Below are positions 6,944 to 14,239 of a stretch of 47,995 bases of DNA, in pieces. The notes beneath the pieces are model-generated. The model did no database searches, was not told the DNA's origin, and saw only the letters and a list, made by a program, of their open reading frames with translations. Origin of the DNA: a virus. The stretch is taken from positions 1-47,995 of IMG/VR virus record IMGVR_UViG_3300005581_000023; one strand, written 5' to 3'. Made by a program: the position numbers and the translations under genes. How positions within the stretch are numbered: position 1 is the stretch's first letter; every line of letters starts with the position of its first letter.

Positions 6944-7477
6944 TTATGACCAGGCTGGCTTGAGATAAGCCATCATTTGACGACGACGAGCATCAATCTG
7001 CCCTGGTTGATCTGCTTGTATGTTTGACTTACCATCGTTTACCAAGTGTGGTGCTGGAGTAAGGTCTATTTGTGGAGCACTTCTTTCGCTTTGGTAAACA
7101 ACCCCACCATTAATGTTTACACGCTGTGCTTTCATTTGGCGTTGAATGCCCATCATTGGGTTGATCCCTTCAGGCCAGTAATACATAGATGGCTCAATAC
7201 GCTCACCCTTGTGCACACCGCGTTGATACGCTTTTTGATTGACACGATTTTTGATACTATCCAGTAAACGGTCATCTCGACGTGAACGGATAGTACCGAG
7301 GTATCCATCAGGGTATTCCGCTGAAGGTACCCGCCCCACTCCAATACGGAGTGAATCTAAAGTATCGCGTGCTACTGGAGTTCCTGCACCACCTTGGTTG
7401 TTGTAACCTGCAAGCCCGCCACCACCAAGTGATTGCCAGTTTTGAGATGGAGAAAAATTATTAGCACCACTAGGCAT
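6944..7477 (-). CDS. Hypothetical virion-like protein, 177 aa
   Basis: This 177-residue protein has a disordered Gly/Asn/Ser-rich first 35 residues, a basic middle with an RSRRDDRLLDSIKNRV segment, and a C-terminus ending in YLKPAWS. No family recognised. The ATG overlaps the preceding gene by eight bases. The low-complexity start and neighbourhood resemble minor virion proteins, but nothing specific shows that. Confidence 0.55.
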   Translation of the reverse strand: MPSGANNFSPSQNWQSLGGGGLAGYNNQGGAGTPVARDTLDSLRIGVGRVPSAEYPDGYLGTIRSRRDDRLLDSIKNRVNQKAYQRGVHKGERIEPSMYYWPEGINPMMGIQRQMKAQRVNINGGVVYQSERSAPQIDLTPAPHLVNDGKSNIQADQPGQIDARRRQMMAYLKPAWS

Positions 7478-8201
7478 TTGGTTTACCTAGCATTCTTGCA
7501 TGAGCCTTTGCTGCCTCTAATAGAGCAGTGTGGAACTCAGCCCTGCGTCCAATAGGGGTAATTAATTGTGCAGTAGGAAGTGTTGCTACCTTTTGCTCAA
7601 CAAAACCACCAGGATTTGATCCATAATTGATTGCGCTGTTCTGTCCACGAGTCTCTGTTGCCATCGCTGGACGTGCTCTTGGGGTAAACATTGTAACGTG
7701 ACTACGGAAGGCAGCCTCTTCACCGTGTGGGTCAAACCCACGACCTGTTGCAGCATGACCAAAATAGTCATGGACTGCACGGAACATATCATTCTCATCG
7801 TCACTAAAGTATGGGTGACCACCAGTAGTCTTTGTTGATAGTACTTTAAACTTACCAGCACTTGCATCCGCCATCATGTCACGGGCACGTTTGTATGGGT
7901 CGTTCTGAGTTACTGAGACATCGACACCTAATCCGCCACGGTGTACAGGGCGCGTTAGAAAATCATATTGCCTCTTTGTTTCTTCTGCCATTGTTTTGTA
8001 ATGCAACGCAGCAACAGGATCAAACGATGGTGCGGCTTCGTACTCATTTGCAATACGCTTACCTTGAGATAAATTTACCATTACGTTATCAAAACGGGTA
8101 GGACGATCAAAGCCCATCTCTCCCGCAAAACGTGCAGCACCTGCTGCAGCCTGTGGAACAGGCGAAGTAATACCAATGCTAAATTCTTCTCTTCTTGGCA
8201 T
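7470..8201 (-). CDS. Conserved phage protein with HDYFGH and TETRGQNS motifs
   Basis: This 243-residue protein carries a distinctive block: FRAVHDYFGHAATGRGFDP, a GEEAAFRSH segment, then ARPAMATETRGQNS and a C-terminal EQKVATLP. I recall the same block from domains embedded in large phage polyvalent or head-injected proteins, where its function is not established. The clustered His, Glu and Thr residues (HDxFGH, GEE, TETRGQ) look like a metal-binding or active site. Here the domain is a stand-alone gene. It overlaps genes on both sides by one and eight bases. Enzyme identity is unknown. Confidence 0.6.
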   Translation of the reverse strand: MPRREEFSIGITSPVPQAAAGAARFAGEMGFDRPTRFDNVMVNLSQGKRIANEYEAAPSFDPVAALHYKTMAEETKRQYDFLTRPVHRGGLGVDVSVTQNDPYKRARDMMADASAGKFKVLSTKTTGGHPYFSDDENDMFRAVHDYFGHAATGRGFDPHGEEAAFRSHVTMFTPRARPAMATETRGQNSAINYGSNPGGFVEQKVATLPTAQLITPIGRRAEFHTALLEAAKAHARMLGKPNA

Positions 8202-8437
8202 TACTCCTCGTTTCTTCCGACGCCCTTATCAGACTTAGGAATAGGAGAGTCAGATTCATTTGAATCGTCAAAGTTTAATGTGCTACCTGCGTTACGCGAA
8301 CCGTAAGGCGCACCTGCTGGACTTCTCCAAGTTGTTGACTTAGAAAGGGTGGTTGAAGTTCCCTTGCTGTAAGACATCGGTGACTCGTAGTTTTCGGTAT
8401 AACCCTGAAACTGCGGAGAAGAAACTGGTGATCCCAT
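8201..8437 (-). CDS. Ser/Thr-rich small protein, 78 aa
   Basis: This 78-residue protein is low in complexity (Ser, Thr, Gly, Pro, Tyr) with an acidic end (NFDDSNESDSPIPKSDKG). It appears disordered. The ATG begins two bases after the stop of the gene above, and its TAA shares a base with the next ATG. Nothing identifies its role. Confidence 0.55.
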   Translation of the reverse strand: MGSPVSSPQFQGYTENYESPMSYSKGTSTTLSKSTTWRSPAGAPYGSRNAGSTLNFDDSNESDSPIPKSDKGVGRNEE

Positions 8438-8438
8438 T

Positions 8439-8894
8439 TTAGTAGGAGCCGTTTATCCCATTATTAAAGTCAGGTGATTGACGTCCTGCTACAGACGGAA
8501 TCATGCGTGCGTTTGACATGTTTGCACCAAGTTCTGATTGATGTACTGCTGGAAATGACGCACCAATTACGTAACGGGCTCCCATACGCTCTGATTGTGC
8601 AGCGTTATTAACAAGAATGTTCTTTTTATTACCCTTGTTCATAATTGTTGGGTCCCCTGCTTGTACACTCTTCTTTGGGATAAGTGTCCCGCGAAGAGGT
8701 GTTGCGCTCATATCTGCAACGCCTGTTACCTGACCAACATAACGACGTGCGCTATTAGCGTGCTCTGCAGAAGCAATAACTTCTTCTGGTGTCATGTGTT
8801 CTTTGTTCATATTGTTACCTGCCGCTTCGTGGTGGTTAGAAGGTGCGCCCATGCGACGCCGCATGGCGTGTCCTACGTCTGTCCATCTTGCCAT
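8439..8894 (-). CDS. Hypothetical virion-like protein, 151 aa
   Basis: This 151-residue protein is rich in Asn, Met, Ala and Gly. It contains an ARRYVGQVTGVADMSATPLRG stretch and ends NNGINGSY. The start ATG has a clear AAGGAG site. It is the first gene of a coupled set running down to about 2.3 kb, after the spoVS gene. No recognised domain; a minor virion protein is a guess from context. Confidence 0.55.
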   Translation of the reverse strand: MARWTDVGHAMRRRMGAPSNHHEAAGNNMNKEHMTPEEVIASAEHANSARRYVGQVTGVADMSATPLRGTLIPKKSVQAGDPTIMNKGNKKNILVNNAAQSERMGARYVIGASFPAVHQSELGANMSNARMIPSVAGRQSPDFNNGINGSY

Positions 8895-8931
8895 AGTGAC
8901 TCCTTAATCTTGATACAAGGATACGTCTGAA

Positions 8932-9222
8932 TTAACTTGCTGTAATGGCAAAAACAATGGCGCTGATTTCGCCATCACGAGACTCAATAGTGGTAAATCC
9001 TGGCTTACATACAAGGTCTAGACCACGAGGAGCCACATAGCCTCTGGCAATTGCCATAGCCTTGACCGCTTGGTTTACTGCCCCTGCTCCTACAGCACGC
9101 ATTTTGACTTCATGCTTGTCATAGATCGCATGAGCAATTGCTGAGGCAACACTTTGTGGGTTTGAAGAAGCGCTAACGCGTAAAAACTGCTCTTCAGAAG
9201 ATTTTTCAGAGTTGTTATTCAA
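8932..9222 (-). CDS. spoVS: SpoVS family protein
   Basis: This 96-residue protein matches stage V sporulation protein S along nearly its whole length: LRVSASSNPQSVASAIAHAI at 14-33, AVGAGAVNQAVKAMAIARG at 43-61, and the closing block APRGLDLVCKPGF. SpoVS is a small dimeric Alba-superfamily protein that controls septation and spore-coat assembly in Bacillus and occurs widely outside sporeformers; nucleic-acid binding is suspected. A short polar tail precedes the domain. The start is TTG 9222-9220 with AAAGGA eight bases upstream. A role in altering host division or chromosome state is inference. Confidence 0.9.
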   Translation of the reverse strand: MNNNSEKSSEEQFLRVSASSNPQSVASAIAHAIYDKHEVKMRAVGAGAVNQAVKAMAIARGYVAPRGLDLVCKPGFTTIESRDGEISAIVFAITAS

Positions 9223-9275
9223 TTTTTAGTCCTTTAGTTTCGTGTGATGCGCCGCTCCTGGACTAAATGGTACGG

Positions 9276-9878
9276 CTAAAGTCTGGCTTGGTCTCTGTAT
9301 TTAGGGTCTTCAATTTGTTTGGCTACTGCTTCCTCAATTTTATCAATCGCAGTTTTTCCAGCAAGCCTTCCTAAAGCGTAGGAATCTGCGGCGTTATCAT
9401 CGTTAAACTCAATGCCCCAACGCTTGTAGATTTGCATCAACATCTCTTGTTTTTTGGCGTTTCCTTTACCTGCTGCATACTTTTTAAGTGTCATTGGTGG
9501 AACTTTGAGAGGATATCGACAGATATCATTTTCACCAAAATAATCATAAATAGCCATCTTTACTACTGCAGCCAATTCACCAAGAACTAAGGCTGCATGA
9601 CTGGCAAGAACAGACCCCTCCATTGCTATATCTGTAATCTCATGTTCTTCTGAAACATAGTCAAAGGTGTCTATCAACCATTGACGAATATCGGCTAGTC
9701 GTTCAATACCAAAGTAAGGTGATTTGTATACCCACGTAGTATGTTTTGCAGGTTCGTCAATACTTACTGCAGACAAAGCAAACCCCGTTAGCGATTGATC
9801 GATACCAATCGCAACAAGGGTTTGTTTTTTTGTTAATCCACCGTCAAACAGTTTTGTTGGCACGGAGGTTTCTTTCAT
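9276..9878 (-). CDS. RuvC-like Holliday junction resolvase
   Basis: This 200-residue protein has the RNase H-fold resolvase arrangement: Asp27 in IGIDQSLTGFAL, Glu87 in DIAMEG, and a closing DDNAADSYALG pair (Asp161 and Asp165). A basic segment LKKYAAGKGNAKK at 131-143 matches the DNA-contacting region. It would resolve branched DNA before packaging. The start overlaps the preceding gene by 35 bases and lacks a clear ribosome-binding site, so the first 20 residues are uncertain. It is one of two resolvase candidates here, with the Hjc-like protein at 12.8 kb. Confidence 0.8.
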   Translation of the reverse strand: MKETSVPTKLFDGGLTKKQTLVAIGIDQSLTGFALSAVSIDEPAKHTTWVYKSPYFGIERLADIRQWLIDTFDYVSEEHEITDIAMEGSVLASHAALVLGELAAVVKMAIYDYFGENDICRYPLKVPPMTLKKYAAGKGNAKKQEMLMQIYKRWGIEFNDDNAADSYALGRLAGKTAIDKIEEAVAKQIEDPKYRDQARL

Positions 9879-10137
9879 CTATGACCATTTCAATGGTCCC
9901 AAGATAACCTGCCCCGTCCGTCAAGTTATCTCGCTTATGCATGTAGGCCTCTCTTGCAATCTTTACCCATGCCATTGCTAATCCCACTTGTTCTTCAGTA
10001 ATGTCAATACCAAAAATAACTTCCCAACCTTTTTTAATACGGTTGAAGTTGTCAAGTGGATGATCGTAGGTGTAGTTACGATCGCCATGGATAAGTTCCT
10101 CTGCTTCTTGAAGAATAGACTTAAGGGAGTCTGACAT
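9844..10137 (-). CDS. DUF6378-like protein
   Basis: With the start at ATG 10137-10135 this is a 97-residue protein. It shows the pattern of the phage family DUF6378: a GDRNYTYDHPLDNFNRIKKGW opening, an EEQVGLAMAWVKIAREA helix, a KRDNLTDGAGYLG helix and a short tail. The His/Asp/Lys pattern looks somewhat like small all-alpha NTP pyrophosphatases, but no activity is known to me. An in-frame ATG 11 codons upstream would increase the overlap with the protease gene from 17 to 50 bases; AGGA just before the chosen ATG supports the shorter form. Confidence 0.6.
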   Translation of the reverse strand: MSDSLKSILQEAEELIHGDRNYTYDHPLDNFNRIKKGWEVIFGIDITEEQVGLAMAWVKIAREAYMHKRDNLTDGAGYLGTIEMVIDERNLRANKTV

Positions 10138-11011
10138 ATTTTCCTGTCTGAAACTCATTCTTAGTATCAATAGTTGTAGCCATTAATGCTTTAAAGGTTT
10201 CGTCAAAAGTTGTTTTTTTATTTAGTAACCACCATCCAGCAAACGCTGCAGCAGCATTTGAGGTGCCCGTAGTAAACTTTGTTGTTCCATTTAATTGTTT
10301 AGCATTCCAACGACCATTTAAAAAGAAGTCAGTCTGTCCCTGTGCGCCGTTGCTGTACCGAGCAATATATGGGGCAGCATTTGAATCGTATTCAATAGGT
10401 TCTGAACCTGGCCACGGATTGTCTGTTGCTCCAACTGACACTGCATCAGGCAAACACGCTGGTGAAAACACCCCAGTTCGGTTTCTATCGTTACCTACTG
10501 CAGTAATTACTGGGACATGTGCTGTTTTAAGTTTTGCAATACTTTCAGCCATTCCTTTTGGAACTTGACAGTTTGGGAACACTGCACCCTGTGCAAGGCT
10601 TACAACTGCAATATTGTGCTTTACTTGATTGGCAACAATCCAATTAAAAGCGTTCTGTACATCTTCCATAGAGTAAAACCCTGGAGTACCTGCTGGAGAT
10701 ATTCCCACAATACGAATAGGAATAATCTTGGCTGATGGGTTAAAACGAAGAACTAAAGAGATCATTTGAGTGCCGTGGTTTAGGGCTTTGTTTGTAGATA
10801 CTGGAATATTGGCTGCGCCTTTTCCTTCCATTGTTAACTTCCCATTAGGACACGTAAATGAGGTCAATAAACAAACCTCGTAAGCAATATTGTCTTTAAA
10901 CAAGGAAGTGTTGGTACCTGTATCGATAACAACAATAGTTGGCGGCGTATTGGCGTGTGCTGGGTGTACTGAGGCTAAAAGCAGCCCTAAAACAAGTAAT
11001 AATTTTTTCAT
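10121..11011 (-). CDS. Secreted subtilisin-like serine protease (S8 family)
   Basis: This 296-residue protein begins with a canonical signal peptide: MKK, a leucine-rich core, then AHA-N as a likely cleavage site after residue 20. The S8 catalytic triad is intact: Asp30 in VVIDTG, His79 in NHGTQM and Ser251 in TGTSNAAA, with oxyanion Asn174 in AVGND. Four cysteines (47, 54, 148, 186) could form disulfides, as expected outside the cytoplasm. There is no propeptide between the signal and the catalytic domain, and no anchor. The gene is embedded in replication genes, with an ATGA overlap to the upstream gene. Its target is unknown; host surface proteins, lysis or superinfection are possibilities. 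Confidence 0.88.
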   Translation of the reverse strand: MKKLLLVLGLLLASVHPAHANTPPTIVVIDTGTNTSLFKDNIAYEVCLLTSFTCPNGKLTMEGKGAANIPVSTNKALNHGTQMISLVLRFNPSAKIIPIRIVGISPAGTPGFYSMEDVQNAFNWIVANQVKHNIAVVSLAQGAVFPNCQVPKGMAESIAKLKTAHVPVITAVGNDRNRTGVFSPACLPDAVSVGATDNPWPGSEPIEYDSNAAPYIARYSNGAQGQTDFFLNGRWNAKQLNGTTKFTTGTSNAAAAFAGWWLLNKKTTFDETFKALMATTIDTKNEFQTGKYVRLP

Positions 11012-11463
11012 AATATAAATGAATCCCTCCGACCCATAGTTTGTGATCTACGGCTAATTTCTCGTGAAACTAACGTGATGTCCCGTTCTTGGTTGTTTAA
11101 CATCATTTCTAAGATCTTTCGATAAGCATACTTCTCTTCGTACTTATCCCGCAAATCCTGGATATCTGGGTCAATATCAATTTGAGCCTTTATTAACGAA
11201 ACTGTAGTCCCTTTAGGGGCCCCTGTAGTTAACCTCACAAGCGCTTTGCTTTCGACAAACTCAGACTTACGCAGGGCATCGCGTTCGGCCAACTGAGCCT
11301 GCACCAATTGGCTAGACATATAGTCGGCCCAACCTGTAAGGACAGTAAACATCTCTGCAAGTTGCTCACTATTTAGTTCTGTTATGTCTGGTGGAAGTAC
11401 TGCTTGATCATAGGCTGGTTTTGGAAGGTCCAACCCTCCCCGCATCATTGGGCTTAGTTCCAT
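11008..11463 (-). CDS. Hypothetical coiled-coil protein next to Cas4-like nuclease
   Basis: This 151-residue protein has a Pro-rich N-terminus, a helix from about 32 to 68 (QLAEMFTVLTGWADYMSSQL and following) and a charged C-terminal helix pair from about 100 to 140. I have the impression that similar coiled-coil proteins sit beside Cas4-type nucleases in other actinobacterial phages, which would suggest a recombination accessory. No catalytic motif is visible. The ATG has GGAG upstream, and the stop overlaps the subtilisin start in ATGA form. Confidence 0.55.
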   Translation of the reverse strand: MELSPMMRGGLDLPKPAYDQAVLPPDITELNSEQLAEMFTVLTGWADYMSSQLVQAQLAERDALRKSEFVESKALVRLTTGAPKGTTVSLIKAQIDIDPDIQDLRDKYEEKYAYRKILEMMLNNQERDITLVSREISRRSQTMGRRDSFIL

Positions 11464-11465
11464 AC

Positions 11466-12311
11466 TTACTCCTCAATTAAATCGCACTGCTTACAACCAC
11501 TGGAATCAATATTACACTTAAGTAGAACACCAGCGTCAACCGCGTCATTAATCTGCTTTGCTTTGTAGAAAATCCTATCAACGACATCGTAATCCGCCTT
11601 TACTGTGAACTCCTTGTAGTCTTGATCCATCTTCAACTCATATAAAAATACAATTTCTTTTGGCGCTTCTTCGCCAAACATACGACGAGCCAGTTCTAAG
11701 TACATTTGACCCTGCAACAAGTGCCCACGAAATGGTCGACGTATGTTGCGCCAAGCCTTTTTTAAATCATAATCAGCATCACGAAGTAACTCTGGTGCTT
11801 CAAAACGAAGTGTTCCTTCTCCAATTGATTTAATCTCAATAAGGAAGTCCTCACCAAGACCCTTAACCCAACCATCTGTGTGGCCTGCAATACGAAGTGT
11901 TGGATCAACAACTTTTACTTCATCATAAACAAGTGTGGTTGAGTTGCAGTGCTCACAGGTCTGAGGAGAAAGTCCTGAAGTAGTCTTATTACAACTTTGG
12001 CATTTAAAATCTCCCCACATATTACCCATTTCATATATGCGGTTTTGCCATTTAGCGTGAATAAAATGTCCTTCATCAAAAATGTTTTGCAGTCTAAGAT
12101 TTGGGTTATCTTGTTTTTTCTTACCTCCCATTAAAAGGTAAGCAGAATAACGGTAACAAAAATCAGCCTTAATCATTTCTGATGGGTGTAAAACGGTTGT
12201 ATTACGATCTCCTGGAGCCTTACGCATTAGATGACGCTCAATAGGACCAAGAAGGCGTGTTTCTGTTTTCTTGGTATCTAAAAACTTTTGAAGATCGTTT
12301 TTTACTACCAT
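11466..12311 (-). CDS. Cas4-like PD-(D/E)XK exonuclease with Fe-S cysteines and zinc ribbon
   Basis: This 281-residue protein has the Cas4/RecB nuclease layout: Cys52 in DFCYRY, then Asp146 in GHTDG, Glu159 and Lys161 in LIEIKS, Gln200 in LQGQMYL, and Cys266, Cys273 and Cys276 near the end. The four cysteines 52, 266, 273 and 276 match the 4Fe-4S ligands of Cas4/AddB nucleases. An extra zinc ribbon (CQSC at 104-107, CEHC at 119-122) is inserted before the catalytic core. In phages these enzymes process DNA ends for recombination. It lies within the WhiB, RecA and polymerase block. Confidence 0.85.
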   Translation of the reverse strand: MVVKNDLQKFLDTKKTETRLLGPIERHLMRKAPGDRNTTVLHPSEMIKADFCYRYSAYLLMGGKKKQDNPNLRLQNIFDEGHFIHAKWQNRIYEMGNMWGDFKCQSCNKTTSGLSPQTCEHCNSTTLVYDEVKVVDPTLRIAGHTDGWVKGLGEDFLIEIKSIGEGTLRFEAPELLRDADYDLKKAWRNIRRPFRGHLLQGQMYLELARRMFGEEAPKEIVFLYELKMDQDYKEFTVKADYDVVDRIFYKAKQINDAVDAGVLLKCNIDSSGCKQCDLIEE

Positions 12312-12314
12312 GTT

Positions 12315-12644
12315 TTAGTCCTTATCTATGTTAGATATAAACTCTTTAAGAGTCATTTTTTTCTTAAACTTCTTTTGCCACTTACGAACTAAAGCGTTTC
12401 TTTCTCTGTGCGAGAGTCCTCCCCAAATTCCGTGGGGTTCATCACGGGACACCGCATCCCAGAGGCACTCGGTTCTGACTGGACAAGGGTTTTTACCTGT
12501 TTCTCCAAAACAGAAACCTTTCGCTTGAGTCGCCAAACTTTTATAGAGGTCCTTGTCGCGAGGAGGGTAAAAGATAAGAGTTGTTTCATCTTTACCTTTG
12601 CAACGGGCTTTGTAGCGCCAGACGTAATCGGGCTCTTCTTCCAT
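12315..12644 (-). CDS. whiB: WhiB-family iron-sulfur transcription factor
   Basis: This 109-residue protein has the WhiB features: four cysteines (15, 45, 54, 60), the CPVRTECL knuckle, and GIWGG at 72-76 followed by a basic helix (HRERNALVRKWQKKFKKK) for DNA contact. WhiB proteins bind a 4Fe-4S cluster and the major sigma factor, and are nearly confined to actinobacteria and their phages, which is the best host clue here. Cys45 and Cys54 are nine positions apart, where the usual spacing is CxxC. The TAA of the upstream gene directly abuts its ATG. Confidence 0.9.
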   Translation of the reverse strand: MEEEPDYVWRYKARCKGKDETTLIFYPPRDKDLYKSLATQAKGFCFGETGKNPCPVRTECLWDAVSRDEPHGIWGGLSHRERNALVRKWQKKFKKKMTLKEFISNIDKD

Positions 12645-12965
12645 TTAGTGGTCATCCTTTAGTTTCTCCCTCATCTCGATGAAATCATCTTCGACTAATA
12701 TTACATAATTCTTGTTGTTTAGGCTAATCCCAAACACAGGTGTTCTACCGTCAATGATTGCTTCTGTGGTTATTTTTTCTAGTTCTTCTGCTTTAATAGT
12801 TTTAGTTTTTTTACCAGTCCATTTATGTTCTATAAGTAAATCGTCTGATCTAACATCGCCTTTTCTAGACCAAAAAGCCCCAGAAGCCGCTGTTGTTGAT
12901 CCTCCCACTAATTTAGCCAATCTTTTTTCATGCTTTTGGGACTGTTTTTGCCCCTCACTCTTCAA
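12645..12965 (-). CDS. Hjc-like PD-(D/E)XK nuclease (possible Holliday junction resolvase)
   Basis: This 106-residue protein has the compact resolvase-nuclease pattern: Glu13 in KHEKRLAK, a Gly-rich and Ser/Thr-rich stretch (GGSTTAASGAF), Asp37 in KGDVRSDD, then Glu46 and Lys48 in IEHK. That is the motif set of archaeal Hjc-type and VRR-NUC nucleases. The start appears to be TTG 12965-12963, giving an 11-base overlap with the upstream gene; no better start is visible. With the RuvC-like gene at 9.3-9.9 kb, the phage may carry two different branched-DNA nucleases. Whether both are active is unknown. Confidence 0.7.
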   Translation of the reverse strand: MKSEGQKQSQKHEKRLAKLVGGSTTAASGAFWSRKGDVRSDDLLIEHKWTGKKTKTIKAEELEKITTEAIIDGRTPVFGISLNNKNYVILVEDDFIEMREKLKDDH

Positions 12966-13203
12966 GAAGTTCTATCTTTCCTTCGTTGTACCCTTTGAGC
13001 AAACGAGGTACAAGGTAAAAGAGTGCTTCACGCCAAAAACACTCTGCGCAACCGCAAAAAAGTTCTTTAGATAAAGTTTCAGGAATTTCATCTTCTGACC
13101 CTTCATACACGGCTTCAAACAACATGTCTGTATAGTCAGCAACACCTGTCTCTAACTCATGCGCCCAATCACCATCATTAACAATAAACTCTCTATTCGT
13201 CAT
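12955..13203 (-). CDS. Hypothetical acidic protein with CGCAEC motif, 82 aa
   Basis: This 82-residue acidic protein contains FCGCAECF near residues 49-56, a tight cysteine cluster that could bind a metal, and a C-terminal helix ending ELLEE. It overlaps recA-like and Hjc-like genes by 11 bases on each side, so it is embedded in the recombination set. No known family recognised. Confidence 0.55.
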   Translation of the reverse strand: MTNREFIVNDGDWAHELETGVADYTDMLFEAVYEGSEDEIPETLSKELFCGCAECFWREALFYLVPRLLKGYNEGKIELLEE

Positions 13204-14239
13204 CTAAAACTCCCATTGGTAAATCGCTAGTTTCAAACACTGCTTTTTGAACTTCTTCTTTAAAATCAATTTCTGCACGAAGGCTATCTATAACAGGTTC
13301 AATACCTTGCCATTTGCGGTCTCCAAAGTAATACCATCCACCTTTACGATCAATTATTCCTTTTACAACCGCAAGGGACGCAATTTCTTTAGCAAAGTCA
13401 TACTCACCTGGATTACATTCTCCACCTTCAGCAAAATAAAAATCAAAGTAGGCTATACGTTGTGGTGGAGCAGTTTTATTTTTTAATACCCGTACTTTTA
13501 TACGTTGACCAATGCGGTTTTTGTTTCCGCTAGGGCCAATCTCAATCCACTCATCACGCTTTACTTCACAACGAGTAAAAAACGCATAATCTTTACCTTG
13601 TCCACCAGGAGTGGTACGTGGATCACCGTGCATTACCCCGATCTTCATACGGTACTGGTTAATAATAAGGCCAAGAATAGGTCGTTCATTTTCAGTTAGG
13701 CTTCGTTTCATTGCTGCACCCACTACACGAAAAAACTTATTAGTAAGAAGGGCGCCACGACCAACGGTCATTTCATCCATATCTTTTGCCATTTCAGGGG
13801 CTGGAGATAACGCTGGTAATGAATCAAGAACAATTGCATCTACTGATTGTGACTCAGCAAATTGAATAACTGCTTGGTATGCCTCTTCCATAACTGTTGT
13901 TTCAATAACAATTACTCGGTTTGAATCAACCCCGCACATTGCTGCGTACTCTGGTACCCATTGTTCGGCGGCAACCCACACAGTTGTAAACTCTGGGTCT
14001 TTTGCTTGGTTAGCAGCAATAGTTTTTAATGCCACCGCTGTTTTGCCGTGAGATGGTTCTCCAATTAATTCGTTCCACTGGTTTCCAGGAAATCCTCCTC
14101 CAAGGACGTAATCCAACGTAGTAGAACCAGAGGTAAAACGAGGCATAATATCGGAACGAATGTCACTAGCGACCACAACAACACCCGCACCAAACTTTTT
14201 GTTGAGTTGAGCAACGATCTTTTTGGCTTCATCATTCAC
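13193..14239 (-). CDS. RecA-like recombinase
   Basis: This 348-residue protein is a RecA/UvsX-type ATPase that would load on single-stranded DNA and drive strand exchange. The Walker A motif is GEPSHGKT (60-67), the Walker B is AIVLDS (135-140), and TTPGGQGKDYAF (about 209-220) matches the L2/allosteric region. The N-terminal FTSGSTTLDYVLGGGFPGNQ is the usual RecA start of the core. The start is GTG 14239-14237 with AGGA about eight bases upstream, sharing one base with the stop of the zinc-ribbon gene. It lies just downstream of polA, as in many phage replication modules. Confidence 0.88.
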   Translation of the reverse strand: MNDEAKKIVAQLNKKFGAGVVVVASDIRSDIMPRFTSGSTTLDYVLGGGFPGNQWNELIGEPSHGKTAVALKTIAANQAKDPEFTTVWVAAEQWVPEYAAMCGVDSNRVIVIETTVMEEAYQAVIQFAESQSVDAIVLDSLPALSPAPEMAKDMDEMTVGRGALLTNKFFRVVGAAMKRSLTENERPILGLIINQYRMKIGVMHGDPRTTPGGQGKDYAFFTRCEVKRDEWIEIGPSGNKNRIGQRIKVRVLKNKTAPPQRIAYFDFYFAEGGECNPGEYDFAKEIASLAVVKGIIDRKGGWYYFGDRKWQGIEPVIDSLRAEIDFKEEVQKAVFETSDLPMGVLDDE

